Source of the DNA: Gymnorhina tibicen
Taxonomy: Eukaryota; Chordata; Aves; Passeriformes; Artamidae
Length of the DNA stretch: 64,000 nt
Direction of reading: 5' to 3'
Assembly (NCBI GenBank): GCA_013399875.1
Contig: VXAZ01004042.1
Coordinates: forward strand, 838,330-902,329
Positions within the stretch are counted from its first letter, which is position 1. Every line of letters starts with the position of its first letter. Below are positions 37,058-49,400 of the stretch, one piece after another. Under the pieces are notes generated by a model that was not told the origin of the DNA, ran no database searches, and saw only the letters and a program-made list of their open reading frames with translations. Made by a program: the position numbers and the translations under genes.

Positions 37058-39564
37058 TACCTTCTACCCATTGTCCCAGGTTTCCTCAACACCTGTTTGT
37101 ACTCAATGACAAGGGAAAGAGGCAGACAAGGTCAATGGTGCTCAACAGTTGCATGATAAAGTTGATCCATCTCCAGCTCTCACTGTGGTCAGGGAATGTC
37201 TTGGCTGCATGGCTTGGTGCCATTTTCATCTCCTTTACTACTCCCAGTAGTATTACTGGGTTGAAACAGAATTATTTTCAGGACAGGATAGGAAGGAGCA
37301 TCAGTGCAGGAAATCCATCATGATGTTACTTCTATTCTAGTCACACACGCAGAAGGCCAGAGGTAGAGGTGCAGCCCATTCCTTTAGCCCTTTCCTTTAG
37401 ATCCATGTTGCCTGGATTTCTGCAGAGGATCGTGTTGTGGCCATGCACATGAACAACTGCCCTGGGTAAGTTAGAGCAGTCAGACCGCTACCACTCCCCA
37501 AACATTCACATCCGGTGCTGGCTGTCTCAGGCACTGTCTCTGCTATCAACCCAAAGCCTATGGCAACAAATTTATCTATCTTTGTCCCCTTTTGCATCTC
37601 ACCAGAACCTGATGAGCCAGTGAAACCGAGTTATGTTTACTTCTGCCCCACATCATCATGTACAACAGAAATCAAAGAAATCTCATTTTCACCCTCAAAT
37701 GGCTCTATTTCTATAAACCATAAAAAGGAACTTTTTCTATTTATTAAGGTATTGCTCTACCCTTAGATGAGGAATGTCACAAGCTCCATATAATTATTAG
37801 CCTGGAATAGAGCTAATTCTTAAATAGAAAGGAAAAAATTCTCAAAATACTGATTACTAAATTGCTTATTTGTGAAACATTTATGATGAGATGCTTTATT
37901 GTCTAACTGGCAGGAAAACTGAGTGTTACTCACAGGAACTGCAGCATGTAGATGGTAAGTTTTAAGGTCAATTACAAATCACAGTGTATACATATGCATA
38001 TTGTATAGTGGCTGAAAATGAATGTGCTATTGTGAGCATCTATTCAAGATCCCCACGCTCCAACTGGCTCTGCCTGCTCCATTTCAGTATAGTGTCTGGT
38101 AATAGAATTATACTGTGAACAATATACATGCTGAAGAATAATAGGTTGAAATTAATTCCCCCAGTGGTGTTTTCACTGCACCTTCACCTTCCTGGCAACT
38201 GTGAATATCTGTAGCTTATCTTAGACACTACATTAGGAGCAGATATTTAAATTAACTTTAAGCAGCTTGAATTAAAAAAAGTCCTCTATTCTTTTTAAAG
38301 TTGCCTCTATTCTACAGCTCTCAGCTGTTCTACTTTTTTCAAAAGTGCTCACATATACTTGAAACAATAATTCTTTACCCTAAAGCATTTTCTCAAGATT
38401 AATAACATAACCAAACATCATACCATTTTTCTTGGCAACAATCAGGACCTCGTTTCATCCCTGAAGTTTATCAGTTCAGTTCAATTCAGCAGGACTTTAT
38501 TTTTTACATAAGAAAATATACAAATATTCTCAAACTGTAAAAGAGACAGACACCCTCAGGTACCTGTCATAGGTAATCAGAAATCATACTCAGAATGTGT
38601 ACTTCCCTTGTACGTCCATTTGTCAGGAAGTCCAGTCTTGGACACCGATCACTGCTTTGTAAATGGATCATCTGTTGTCTAAAACGCTGAAGTGGAAATA
38701 AATCTTATGACATATCCTGAGCCTTTCTTCTGTTGATTTTTTTTCTTAGAGTGGAATAAATTGAGGGATTATATCTTGTATTTCATAGCTAGAGAGCTTA
38801 AAGAAAAGGACTTAGATATGTAATGAATAAAGATGTCTCCTGGGAAAGAAACAAAGAAAATAAAGAGTCAATGAATGAAATATTTGCATAGATAAACAGC
38901 AAGATCTGCCTGAACCTACAAAGGGATGACAAAGAAATGAAACAAAGCTCACCAGTGGAAATAGTAACAAAAAATTACCGGATTTTGCTAGATCAAATGC
39001 ATCAAATGCATCTGTTCAAACTGGATCGGTTTTAAAATAAATAACAGTAAAGAATAGCCAAGATCCATTGATTTTTTGCTCCAGACAAACATTCTCTCAG
39101 CAGGCAGCACATTTTATCATAGCAGAGGTAAGCTTCAGTAGCCACTCTTATTATCTTCAGGAGCCTTCCATAGCCGATACACCTCAAATGCACATTTGAG
39201 TTCATGGTTATGTACTGATTTTAGCAACACTTTTCATTTTAAGTGTCTACTATTCTTGTTTTTTTCTGAGGGAGAAGAAATACTTTGTGTGGTCCCACTA
39301 TGCAGCAAAAAATAAAATGTGACATCAACATGAAACACTAGAAAAGCCTGAATTTTAAGCATTACATAAACACCAGCTTAGTTCTTATCTTTCAGGACAG
39401 AGAACATCTTTCCAGACAGGTACATTTGACAGTTCTTATTCACTAGCCCTCCCATCCCCACTACAAGGAGGTTCAGTTAATGGTCCTGATAACTGCATGG
39501 GTGCAATGCCAGAAGCTTTATCAACGTGTGAGTGTCTGTGATGAGGATACAACTGACCTTAATT
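37058..39564. other. Non-coding block, no gene seen
   Basis: AT-rich unique-looking sequence. Only a 9-bp direct duplication (atcaaatgc, about 38993-39010) was noted. Confidence 0.58.
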
Positions 39565-39703
39565 CCACTTTCAGACTCTTACAGTGACTTGCTGTATGAC
39601 CTTCAGCAAGGAACTTCTCTGCACACTGTTATTCCCAATGGGATAAAGAGATAATGATGTCTATCCACCTGGTAATGAGATTTGAGGGCTGCTGATAAAG
39701 TGC
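39565..39703 (+). mobile_element. MIR SINE fragment
   Basis: The string agtgacttgctgtatgacct, then tcagcaaggaacttctctgc, then aatgggataaagagataatg closely follows the MIR core and 3' half (agctgtgtgacct, tgggcaagttacttaacctc, aatggggataataata...). It ends with gctgataaagtgc, like the taaagcgc region. No B box is preserved upstream. Confidence 0.72.
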
Positions 39704-40955
39704 AGACCAAATTCTTGGTATTATCAGCACTTATGTGACTTCAGCAGTGTCAGTCAGTTAGCCTTTGCAGGGAGCAGGAGTTGGATTGGGAAGCAGTAAT
39801 TGGAAGTAAAAGCAATTGATACAGAGGGCTGCTTAATGTGGCATTCTGGGCATTGACTGGTGTCATGGTGGGGTTTACATGCACCTTGTGTGCCTTATCT
39901 CTCAGAAAAACAGAGAAGGCCAGCAGCTTACTGCAGAAAAATGCCTTTTCTTCAAATTTTTGCTTCACAAGTGAACTTCAGTCCCTGCTTTGATTGGGAT
40001 GGTGGCCCAGACAACTTCCAGAGCTCACTTTCAACCCAAAATCTTCTGTCATCTTATCTGGGTGGTGTTGCCTTAATTTCCTTCACCCCTTTATTGCTGT
40101 CTTTCATACAATGCACTATTTTCCTTTGAAATCCATAATTCTCTCTCTGATGTATTTCCTCGGTACTTTTTATGTGACCCAACTAGGGGCCAAGAGAAAG
40201 TTATAAGCATAGTTACTTTTAATACTAGGTCATCTTGTCAGTAAAATGTACCCTATGCATAGCACCTAAGCAAAGGCACTGGATGTATCAGTTAAAGGTC
40301 AAAATAGTCCTGACAGTGCAAATGCCAAGAAAGGAAAGTTCTCTTTCAAATTTTGTTTTATTAATCCATTGCATATTATCAGTGGAAACTCAAGAGTATC
40401 CCACCTCCTGCCTCATTATTGTCCATAATCACACCAACTGTTTTCTCTTCAAGCACAGATTCCTATCCAAGTTCATAAATTACTTTTTACAAGCTTTGAC
40501 TTGCTCGGTATAAAAATGCAGAAACACTTTCATGCCAGAAGGTGGGAAGCTCCACCCCACTGCATCTGACCCCAGCATTCATATATATGTCTTTGTAGAG
40601 ATTTTGAATGCTGGAACTAGATCTGAGGAGTGAAATACTGTTTTATTTTAAAAGGTTGTAAACAAGTGATTATAACAGGTGCAATCTTTACTTTTACATA
40701 AATATGGTGGTCATTCCAGCAGGAGAAAAGACCTTTCTCTAGAAGTTAGCCTGAAGCTTTTTTATTGCAAAAGTGAGTTGAAATGGTGTAATTTTTTTAA
40801 AACAAAATATCAGAGAGTTTTCTTATAGGGAAAATAATTCTAAGGAAAATCAATAGGATGTTGCTACAGCAGTCTACATGGTAGAACTTGTACAGTTCCC
40901 AACTCTAAGGAAGTCTGTGAAATCTTGCATTTCATTCATTTTTTGTCATTTTCAG
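39704..40955. other. Non-coding block, nothing recognised
   Basis: No gene or repeat identified. The downstream edge is the polypyrimidine tract of the candidate exon that follows. Confidence 0.55.
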
Positions 40956-41087
40956 GGTTCTCATGAATACAGATGTTCTCCTTTCGGATGGGAAAATGCC
41001 TATGTTGATATGGATAAAAACCCAGAATATTTTGATATACTTCGATCTATCATTTTTATTGCATGTGATACAATTATTGAAATGTGA
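40956..41087 (+). CDS. Candidate terminal coding exon, unknown gene (low confidence)
   Basis: Seen: a strong polypyrimidine tract (about 40928-40953) ends in ttttcag at 40955. Then come 43 open codons in phase 0, beginning GSHEYRCSPFGWENAYVD and ending IACDTIIEM, a TGA stop at 41085-41087 and a canonical AATAAA at 41116-41121. The peptide contains Trp, Cys, Pro and clustered Asp/Glu/Tyr (VDMDKNPEYFDIL), so it is not a low-complexity translation. I do not recognise the family. The frame is also open upstream (from 40878), so the exon boundary rests on the splice site alone. No upstream partner exon was found in the window. AATAAA is common in AT-rich DNA and a 43-codon open run is not rare. 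It is either the last exon of a gene whose other exons lie elsewhere, or chance. Confidence 0.2.
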   Translation, partial: GSHEYRCSPFGWENAYVDMDKNPEYFDILRSIIFIACDTIIEM

Positions 41088-43715
41088 AACAGAAGCAGAA
41101 AGGAAGGTGTTTCACAATAAAGAAATTAGCCATACATTCAGGGAACACACTGAGGTTTTTTTTCCCCACCCCCTTTTTTCTAGCACACTTTTAATCCTGC
41201 CTAGCCAGAAAGAAGGAAAAGAGAAAAATGGGGACACAAGCTTGCACAAAGACAAGTTTTCCTGGCAATATCCCTCGTTTCCATGGGAGTACAAAGGTTT
41301 TTGTGCATTGGTTTCTGGTTTTCACTGTGACAGCGTGGAGGGACAGGCTGCAGCTCATCATGATGCAGGCAGAGCAGGTCCAGCCACACCCACTCCCCAA
41401 CAGGGATTCCATAAATGCAACTGGCTTTTCAAAAGCAAATACATCCAAGAATTGGAAAGGACATTTGTCATCTTTTTAGACGTTTAATTAGACTCGAGTC
41501 AAATAAAGTCACTATACACCTAGAGATTTGGAAGCACAACCAAGCATATCTCTTGTAACTGTTTTAATGACTCAAAACTCTTTAGTAGGAGTGCAGTGGC
41601 CCATCAGACAGTGGACAGCATACACATTTTATCAACTATAACTGGTAGCAATGTGCTCATTCCCAGGATATTTTGGCAACAGATACAAAAGTTAATGGCT
41701 TTACACTCTGCTCTAGCATTAAGACGTGACTCATTAGTCTTTTTGTTAAATATTGTCCAAGTCGAATGCTAACATGGGAAAGCATCAATGTAAAGCATTA
41801 AACACATTCTTCCTGTCAGAATCAGTGACAGTTTTGTGAGCATTTTATCTGAAGAAGGATTTAGCCAAGCTGGGAAGGAAAACTATGCTGAAGTTTTGCT
41901 AAATTTTGTCTTATTTTCTGTTTGAATTCTCAGATAACCTAAAACACAGAGCAAGTTTTCTTTCCTGCAGACTGGTCTGAGTGCATGAGGCCCCACTCGG
42001 CATCTAAAAAGGAAAGCCATGAAGCATAAAGGTGATCAGTGTCAGAGCAGTGGTGAGGGAAGCACTAGGGGCTAGTTATGCAGTGCAGAGGGCTGGGATA
42101 CATGGGGAAGAGAGACAGACTAGTGGAAATCAGCTGGTGTTCTCATCCGAGCACTACGTTAGATGCATTGACAGGAGCAGACATAATGATTTATCTGGGA
42201 GAAAATAGCTTGGTAGTAGATACAGAACTCAACTTCATTAAGATAGAGATGCATATGATCCTTGAGGCAGGCAATGTAGAATATAAAATGGATCTGGAAG
42301 AAGCACTGTCAAGTCATGTTTAAAGGCAGTAAAAAAAATATGCAATTGAAAATACTTTGATAGAGCAGAGATTTGATAATGTGACCCTTCAGGCTTAAGG
42401 GTATTAAAATATGGTCTAAGATGTATTAGTTCTTTGTGTTAGCAAACCCAAAAGGCTTACACTTATTCATTAGATATTCCAGCAGATGTAGTGAATGCAA
42501 ACTTACTGGGCCCTTTGAAGGAGTATCTGACACGATGGGTTTTCTTGCTTCCTAAGAAAATCACCCAGAGACAGAAAAACCAACACTGATGTCTTATCAC
42601 CCATCGGATAACAGTGCCATTGACCCTAAAGTGGTATCACAAAGATGAGGCTAGGTAGGGAAGAAGGGAAGAGGAATGCAGTTGGATAAAAATTAACCCA
42701 TTAGGGAATGTATGGTGAGAGTCACAAGGTATTTTAGTCCACGATCTACACACACCAAGGGTTAACTTCTTTCTGCAGCTACTGGTTGAAATGAGGAGAA
42801 TAAAGTTGCTTCTAAAAAGTCTGTGGCTGATGAGCATTGACCTTTGATGTTTGACTGATTTGATTGTTTCCTGATATTTATTATTTAGCATTTATTGACC
42901 AGAAGAGAAAAGAAAAAATGCCTGGTTGCTATCTCAAATTAGTGAACACCCCCAACTTCAAAAGACACAAAATTTTTGTGGAAAATGATCAGGCTTTGGG
43001 CAATATTAGTAGATTTTCATGTCAAACTTTTTTTTTTAAAGAAACAGATTAATATGGAGCAGGCATTATGCAGTTTAAAAATAAATTTCCTGTTATTAGA
43101 GTAGATCACCATTACAGGATGTTTGCTATGTAGAATAAACCTTTGGGAATAGCAATCATATTGGACAGAGAGCAGATTGTGACAGCAATAATAAAGTGAA
43201 CAGCACAACAGTGTGGGAAAGGCAGAAGAAAGAAATAACTACTGCACTGTATATTCTTAACAGAGATTCACATTGAGATATAGGCTTAAGTAATTATAAG
43301 AACTGAAAGTGTTTTCTCTTCTTTTCTATATATTTCCCTGGTCTGCTAGAATACAGAAAAGAAAACACACTTTTATGGATTCATTTCATTGTACTTTATA
43401 TTTTTCCTGATCCGTACAAGACTCAGAATCCATGTGCAGTAGTGACAAACACTACATGTCATGCTATTGATCAGTGCTAGCATACAAACTAAATGCCAAG
43501 CCCCTTCTGAGAAAGCCTGAGAGGAAAGCTGAACTGGATGCCAGACCCTGAAAACATCTTGTTTGCTCTTGTTGAACACAGAAGACAAGACCATGAGTGC
43601 TCCACATAGCCTGGCTGCCCCCAGCAGCAAAATCTGAGCACATATCTCAGCTGGCTTTTAGTATCACTGCAAAATTTTTACGCTGAGGCAGTCACAGCAG
43701 AGCAGGACTCCATCC
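41088..43715. other. Non-coding block, no gene seen
   Basis: The 174-codon ORF at 40963-41487 overlaps the candidate exon in another frame and shows no domain. Nothing else is recognised in this block. Confidence 0.55.
41116..41121 (+). promoter_or_regulatory. Possible polyadenylation signal (AATAAA)
   Basis: Canonical hexamer 28 bp after the stop of the candidate exon. A GT/T-rich run (gaggttttttttcccc, about 41152-41167) follows at a distance compatible with a downstream element. It is meaningful only if the exon is real. Confidence 0.2.
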
Positions 43716-43800
43716 ATGCAGGACTTTAGAGAGCTATCTCAGCAGCTTGACTTGAAGCCAGATGCAAACAGGAAACCGGTACAGCTGTTTGTGTCTGCTG
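43716..43800 (+). repeat. Possible ancient amniote repeat remnant
   Basis: The string atgcaggactttagagagct, then agcagcttgacttgaagcca, then acaggaaaccggtacagctg resembles, from memory, an old amniote repeat with the order gcagggctttaaagat, agcagcttgaatttga, tggtagccagtgtagctg. The family name is unknown to me. Weak but ordered similarity. Confidence 0.35.
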
Positions 43801-43924
43801 GTGTACTTATTTTCTTTATCTGGGGTTTTATTTTACATTCATCACCCCAGCATCAGGGCGCTTCTATTCACAGCATCTAAAACAATCATGTGCACCAACT
43901 CAGGTTTCCAAAGGGCTCTCAGAG

Positions 43925-44050
43925 GTATCTTAGGAAAAGCACCAAGTGGTAGTCAGGTCTAGGGTCTTGCAAAATCAAGATAAAGATTGCCCAGTGTCAC
44001 AGGTTTTATGTGACAGTTGTAAATGAAAAGGGTCCAGCTGCAGTGTCAAA
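43925..44050 (-). mobile_element. Possible MIR fragment (minus strand)
   Basis: The plus-strand sequence aagattgcccagtgtcacag resembles the antisense MIR core (aacttgcccaaggtcacacag). Flanking similarity is poor, so this is tentative. Confidence 0.33.
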
Positions 44051-44214
44051 GCCATCTTCAACACACAGCCTTTGGACCTGCTGTGGAACACCCAACTCTC
44101 TTCCATAATTCAGAGACACACTCGTGAAGTTTAATCACCCACCACCTTCTAATACAGTATTGATACCATAAACACTTTGGGAAAGTGAATTTGGCCTTTT
44201 TTCATGAAGACGTG

Positions 44215-44350
44215 GGGGTTAGTGCAGTGCAGGACACTGTCTGGTTGAAAGTTTTGGGGTTCAGTTCTAAAACTTAATCAGGAAGGACTGTGTTTGTCTT
44301 CTCTGGTGTGAGTTTCTGTCACCTCAGGCAATGCCCTAAGCAAATGGAGG
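44215..44350 (+). mobile_element. Possible tRNA-SINE (MIR-like) remnant
   Basis: An A-box-like tagtgcagtgcagg (44220-44233) and a B-box-like ggttcagttc (44258-44267) are spaced as in a tRNA-derived head. They are followed by tgtcacctcaggcaatgccc (about 44318-44337), comparable to the MIR tgaccttgggcaagt core. Strongly diverged. Confidence 0.42.
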
Positions 44351-45115
44351 AGGAAGACATTGGTCATCACATAGGTTCAATAAAAAATTATGCAGCTCTC
44401 TATTTCCTGATTGAGGACCACTTACTAATTCCATTATCTCCCTTGGCATCTTCATTTTGAAGTAGCCCTGTTTGGGAACTCTGTTCATGTAAGACTGGAT
44501 GGTGACTGGTCCATGGACAGGTTTTTAAAGTGAATGAAGACCTTTTAGACCAAACCTGAGCTCCCTGTCTTTGGCCAGCTATTCAGCTACATGGATACTG
44601 CTCAGTCCGGGGAGGAGATGGAGGAGCCACGTTCTTCAGATGCTCCAGTGTCATTATCTCAGAGACTCTGAGCTGAGCAAGACAGCCTTAATGACACAGC
44701 CCCTCCAACATATTCCAACACAATACACTGGTATTCCAAATCAAGAAAGAACCTTTGCACACACTTACTCTGTCATTCTAGGGTTATCTTCTGTTATTGC
44801 CAAACACTTCATTGTGTTTTCTTGACACAGAGTTTGGTGTTTGCATTAATGAAACATAATCTCCCCTTTTCCTGGAAACATTCTCATAGCAGCAGGGTGA
44901 AAGCAGTGTCACTGATTTTACACTAGGCCAGAAATACCATTTTAAGAGATGAATCCCTTGCTGACTGTGACACATCAAAGTGCTGATGCAAGGGCAGGGG
45001 TCAGCGGGTTGCATTTTCCAGTCCATCCATGATACTCAGTTATTTTCTGGTGCTGAATAAAAGCTGTAACTTGTTACTTGGCTTTAGTTTCCTCTCTAGG
45101 GTCCAGATGCCAGCT
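44351..45115. other. Non-coding block, nothing recognised
   Basis: No gene or repeat identified. Confidence 0.55.
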
Positions 45116-45160
45116 CCCTGGGGCAGGCTGTCCCTGGGGCAGCAGGTTGTCCCTGGGGCA
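45116..45160. repeat. Short GC-rich minisatellite
   Basis: Three copies of ccctggggca separated by short G/T/C spacers (unit 16-19 bp). It is likely prone to length variation. Confidence 0.85.
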
Positions 45161-45204
45161 TCACCAGGAGTGGGAAGGGTGGTCATGAACTCCACGCCTA
45201 CCTT

Positions 45205-45330
45205 CTTCCCAGTTGCCTAAGCCAGCTGTGCTACTAATTTCTCCTCACTATAAAACAGTTAGAAGCATCTTTTGCTTTATGCCAGGGACTGGCATAGGCA
45301 GTGCCCAGCACAGACAGAATAAACACTGAC
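45205..45330 (+). mobile_element. MIR-like SINE fragment
   Basis: The string agttgcctaagccagctgtg, then tttctcctcactataaaaca, then cagtgcccagcacagacaga followed by ataaacactg parallels the MIR 3' half in order: agttacttaacctctctgtg, tttcctcatctataaaatgg, cagtgcctggcacatagta, aataaatg. The middle is diverged. Confidence 0.48.
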
Positions 45331-45960
45331 CTTTGCCATTCTGTTCTCATAACTTGCAAATGAGCATAGCTTAGCTGGTCCAGGAGCCTGGCCAGCATGT
45401 GACAAAAGAGAATGAGGAGTTAAGTGTTCCCTTCCTCTCCCAACTATCTGAAATTCATTTGGCCACTCCATGGCTGGAAGCCACTGCACCTGTGAGTGTA
45501 TCCCAGGGGGTCACTGTGGCCTGTCTGCCTCAAAATGTCAAAAATTTCGGCAGATCCTACAGTGGGAAAAGTGAAGAATAACAGAGTCTGCACCACTGGA
45601 TTTTCATTTTGGATAGTAAAACACTATTTATTTTCCTTTAATTGTAGAGCAATCATGTTTCTCTGAAATAGGTTTTGCAGATTTCACTATAACTTCTCTC
45701 TTAATTGGATGTTTGTGAATGTAAAGGCTTCTACCATGACTTGTGAAATGAAACAAAAACATCATTTCTACATTAATTTAATTCTTCTATTTCCAACCAT
45801 TCTCTCACAATCAGGTTTCCTTGATATGCTTAATCTTTTGCAATGGTTTCCATGGCAACTCCTCTTCATTGTGGTGACACCAAGGACTCCAGTAATCATG
45901 AAGCCAAACTTTGGCAAGGGATTGGCTTTTGCCTTTTTCCCCGCTGGCTCTGCCACAGCA
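45331..45960. other. Non-coding block, nothing recognised
   Basis: No gene or repeat identified. Confidence 0.55.
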
Positions 45961-46022
45961 GCCCCTGCCTGCTTCCTCCTGTGTGCCCCACCTTCCCCAC
46001 CGGCACACTGAAAGGCAGGGGC
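45961..46022. other. Imperfect inverted repeat (potential hairpin)
   Basis: gcccctgcct (45961-45970) pairs perfectly with aggcaggggc (46013-46022), and gtgtgcc (45981-45987) pairs with ggcacac (46002-46008). This gives a 17-bp interrupted stem with an asymmetric internal loop and a 14-nt terminal loop. Size and shape are compatible with a pre-miRNA-like fold on either strand, but the 10-nt internal bulge is large for one. Confidence 0.75.
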
Positions 46023-46325
46023 AGGAAGCACACAATGGAATGTTACTAAGGTTTTATGATTAGTGCTACAGACAAGGCTCCCTTTTCAATTCCTGTTATA
46101 CATTGTTGTTTACTGCTGCATTCCCAGTAAATCCCTATCAGAAAGGTGAGGTTCTCATAGCTGTTCATCCTCAGAAACACAAAATGTTATCCCGGCTATA
46201 GAGTCCAGCCCTACAAAGCAGCACAGCCTTTCTCCAGAGCACAGCATCACCTGCCTGGTGTTCACTTACACAAAGCAGCCTCCTCTGTTCAGCACAGTGC
46301 CTCAGCCGTGGGGCACAGTGAGTGA

Positions 46326-46410
46326 GTTATCCCGTGCTGTACTGCACACATCCATCCCAGTATTACACAGACACACAGTTAACCCCTGCTGTACAGCACA
46401 AACCCATGGC
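46326..46410. repeat. Diverged 52-bp tandem duplication
   Basis: gttatcccgtgctgtactgc at 46326 recurs as gttaacccctgctgtacagc at 46378. The first 33 bp or so of each unit are alignable and the remainder has drifted. Confidence 0.6.
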
Positions 46411-49400
46411 TGCAGTTTACAGCTGTATGAAAACTGCTGACACCGGACTGAGGTGGCTCCAGCAGCGTTTGGTTATACACTGCAAGAACTGTACTTTGTT
46501 GCTCTAATTTCCTTCCTACAGTTTACATCCCCCTCCTCCAGACCAACCAGCTCTGAGGAATGGACTATGTGACTGGCAAATCAAACATTATTATTAATCG
46601 CTGTAATTACTTTTCTTGGCCCAATTGCAGAGCCTGGGAAGCTAACCACAGTCTCTAGAGTGCAACCTTAACTACAACATGTTTCTGAGCCACCATTACC
46701 TCATTGTTAGTCATGTTTAACCAGAAAGAATTGTGAAACTTTTTTTCCCTGAAACTTCTCAAACCACGTATGCTGCACAGATCAGCGTGAGAATCTCTAC
46801 ATATATATCTCTCTGCTTCCATCTAAGCACTGACTTTGCCAAAACCTCAAGTGTCTGGTTCAGGCTGAGGGACAGAGAAGTATTCTTTCTTCCCCTAGTC
46901 ACAAGTAGTGTGAACAGTTTAACAACAGCAAGGATAATTTATTACCTTTGAATGCACACATAAGGGAAAATGTCCTCTTCTGAAAAGCATTGGTTTCAGG
47001 GTAATTAATTGATGACTGCGAGGTCACCAAACAGAAAATGTATTGAAAAATACTGTGACTCTCAGCACAGTCCCTGCTTCTCATGTCCATCACCAGCTCC
47101 TCATTTTCAGCGTGAGCGGCCAGGGCATGGTCCCAGCACTTACTCCTTGTCCCAAGTATTCCTGCTCGACCCATGCATCATTCTGCACAAGCATGTAACT
47201 ATCCCAAAACCTAATTTTTTTGAAAATTGTCTCTTGACTCAGTGAATTGATCTCACCTTGCCACCATACCCATGTTAGTATCAGCAAGAGGCAAGGAGCA
47301 GGAATAAGTCCAGGTGAGAGTGAGGTTGAGGAGCCTTTTTGTTTCAGGCCTCATTTTATGCATTGTTTTTCTTACGTATTTACTATACTGTGTATTACTT
47401 AAAAGTAAACACACAGTAAAAAGGAAAACTTTTGTGACTGCACCTTCTACCTCTAGAACATCAGAATCTTTTCTTAGATCAGTCTCATTTCCTTCTGCAG
47501 GGACGCACAAAACTGTTTTACAGGTAGAAATACATCTATGTTTTTCTACCGCACAGTGTGACCTGACACAGATGAAACACCCAAACCTGCCTTTGGCTTA
47601 AGCTACAATTGTACCTGAGGTTGTCCACCTTATAACAGAAAAATTACAGACATGTGGTAATATCACAGCCTTTCTCAGCCATCCAATGAATGTGGTTGCC
47701 ATATGGTTATTAAAGTGACTGGCATTTTTCAACCTCTACTCTTCAGCAAAGTGCTACTTTACAGTCCAAGTGGAAAGGGCAGATTATTATTGAGCCAGCT
47801 GGGTGAGGGAGAGGGAGGGAACAGCTCAGACACATTTTAGCCAGTCTTTCTTAACAATCATCATCATCAAGCAGAAGGAATTCTAGTTCTCATTGTCTTT
47901 GTACAGGCAGGGGTAGGCAGGTTGGTGGTAATTGCCAGCTACCTGTGAACACTCAAAGTAAAACTCAGCCACTCTGGGGTTTTTCAGGACTTGAGTGAAA
48001 TGGCAGGAGAATGCTGCAAAGGCAGTTGGTTTTACCCATGGACAGTGAGCAGTCCTCTGACAGGAGGGCAGAGAAACATCCTGGCCAAAGCAGCAAGGCA
48101 AGAACAGCTTAGTCCTTCCTGTGGCACTGCCTTGCACCCATGGCCAGCCACCCTGAGGGAGAAGCCTGGGGCTTTGCAATTGTTTGAATGGCAGAAGAGC
48201 TACACCATCAGCTTTAGGGCTAACATGTAGGAGAAATGCAGCTGCCATCACCAAAGAGTTACGGGCAGAGAAAAGGCACAAGGTTCTGTTCTCGGCATAG
48301 TGAACTCATTCATGCACTTGCTAAAGGTGCCTCTGTCAGGGACTCTGAACTCAGTGCAAAAGGTTGTTACTGTTTCCCCAGTTACAGAGCTCTACTGAGC
48401 AATCAGCTATTCAAAACAGCTCTTACTGCCGTGCTTGTGTACTGTGCTGCTAGGCATAGCTGATGCCATGGTGGCATGGGATGTATGTAAAAGTGGTGGA
48501 CAATCATCCCTCCATAAGAAAGATGCATCCATAGAGGAGACAGAGCAGTAGTTGTTCCTGTGTGCATAAGGGACACTGAAAAGACTTGGATTAATCATAG
48601 TCAAAGAGCAGGTAAGTGACAATAGTGAGAATTTTCATGACTACTTAAATGGGACAAGAGAATGTTCTAGTTTGACCTTTTGCAAAAAACAATGTAGAGC
48701 TGAAAGCCTAATAAAGGTCCTTCTGGCCTTGATCTTTGTTTTACAGCTGTAAATATTACTATTTAGTTTCTAAAACTTGAATTAAAACACCATGATTGCT
48801 TATAGAAAAAATGTGTTTGTAATTATTTACAGGCAGGAAATTTTATATGCAAGAAGAGAACTTAATGCTGAAAATCTGGCCCGAGAAGAATTAGTAATGA
48901 ATGCTCCAGTCAATATTTCCCAAACACATCTCTGTTGCAGTGTTGGCCAAACTTTTCTGTTTTAACATTTAACTTTAAAAAGTTGCATTTTGGTGAGGCA
49001 CCTGTGGAACTACATTTTGCACTAAAATGGAACTTTTCCTGTAGCACAGCAGAAGAAACCAGCTCTGGCATTTTTATGATCCCCAAACACAGCCAGCCAT
49101 TCAGACTACTAGAGTTGTCATTCATATAGTCCTAGCTGCTGTTTTGGTTTGGTTTTCTGCCACGACTGTAAGGGGATTTTGCCTTTAGCAAGTTCTCTGT
49201 CTAAGAAGATTCCCAGCCAAGACCTTGACCAGGGTTGGGAGAGCATTTTGTGTTCAGGCACCTCTGATTTGAAGAACCCTGTTGTAAATTCACAGCATCC
49301 AATTCTTGACTATTTTTTTTTTGCTCTTCCCAAATCCTGACAGACCTTCAGTGGGAGGCTATGTGCATACACCTGGTGCGTGCCTTGAGGAAGATTTCTC

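Noticed and set aside
40963..41487. 174-codon plus-strand ORF
   Set aside because: No recognised domain. It runs through the candidate exon in a different frame and past its AATAAA, and the tail is an ordinary AT-rich open run.
47883..48281. 132-codon minus-strand ORF
   Set aside because: No domain or splice context. Typical chance ORF.
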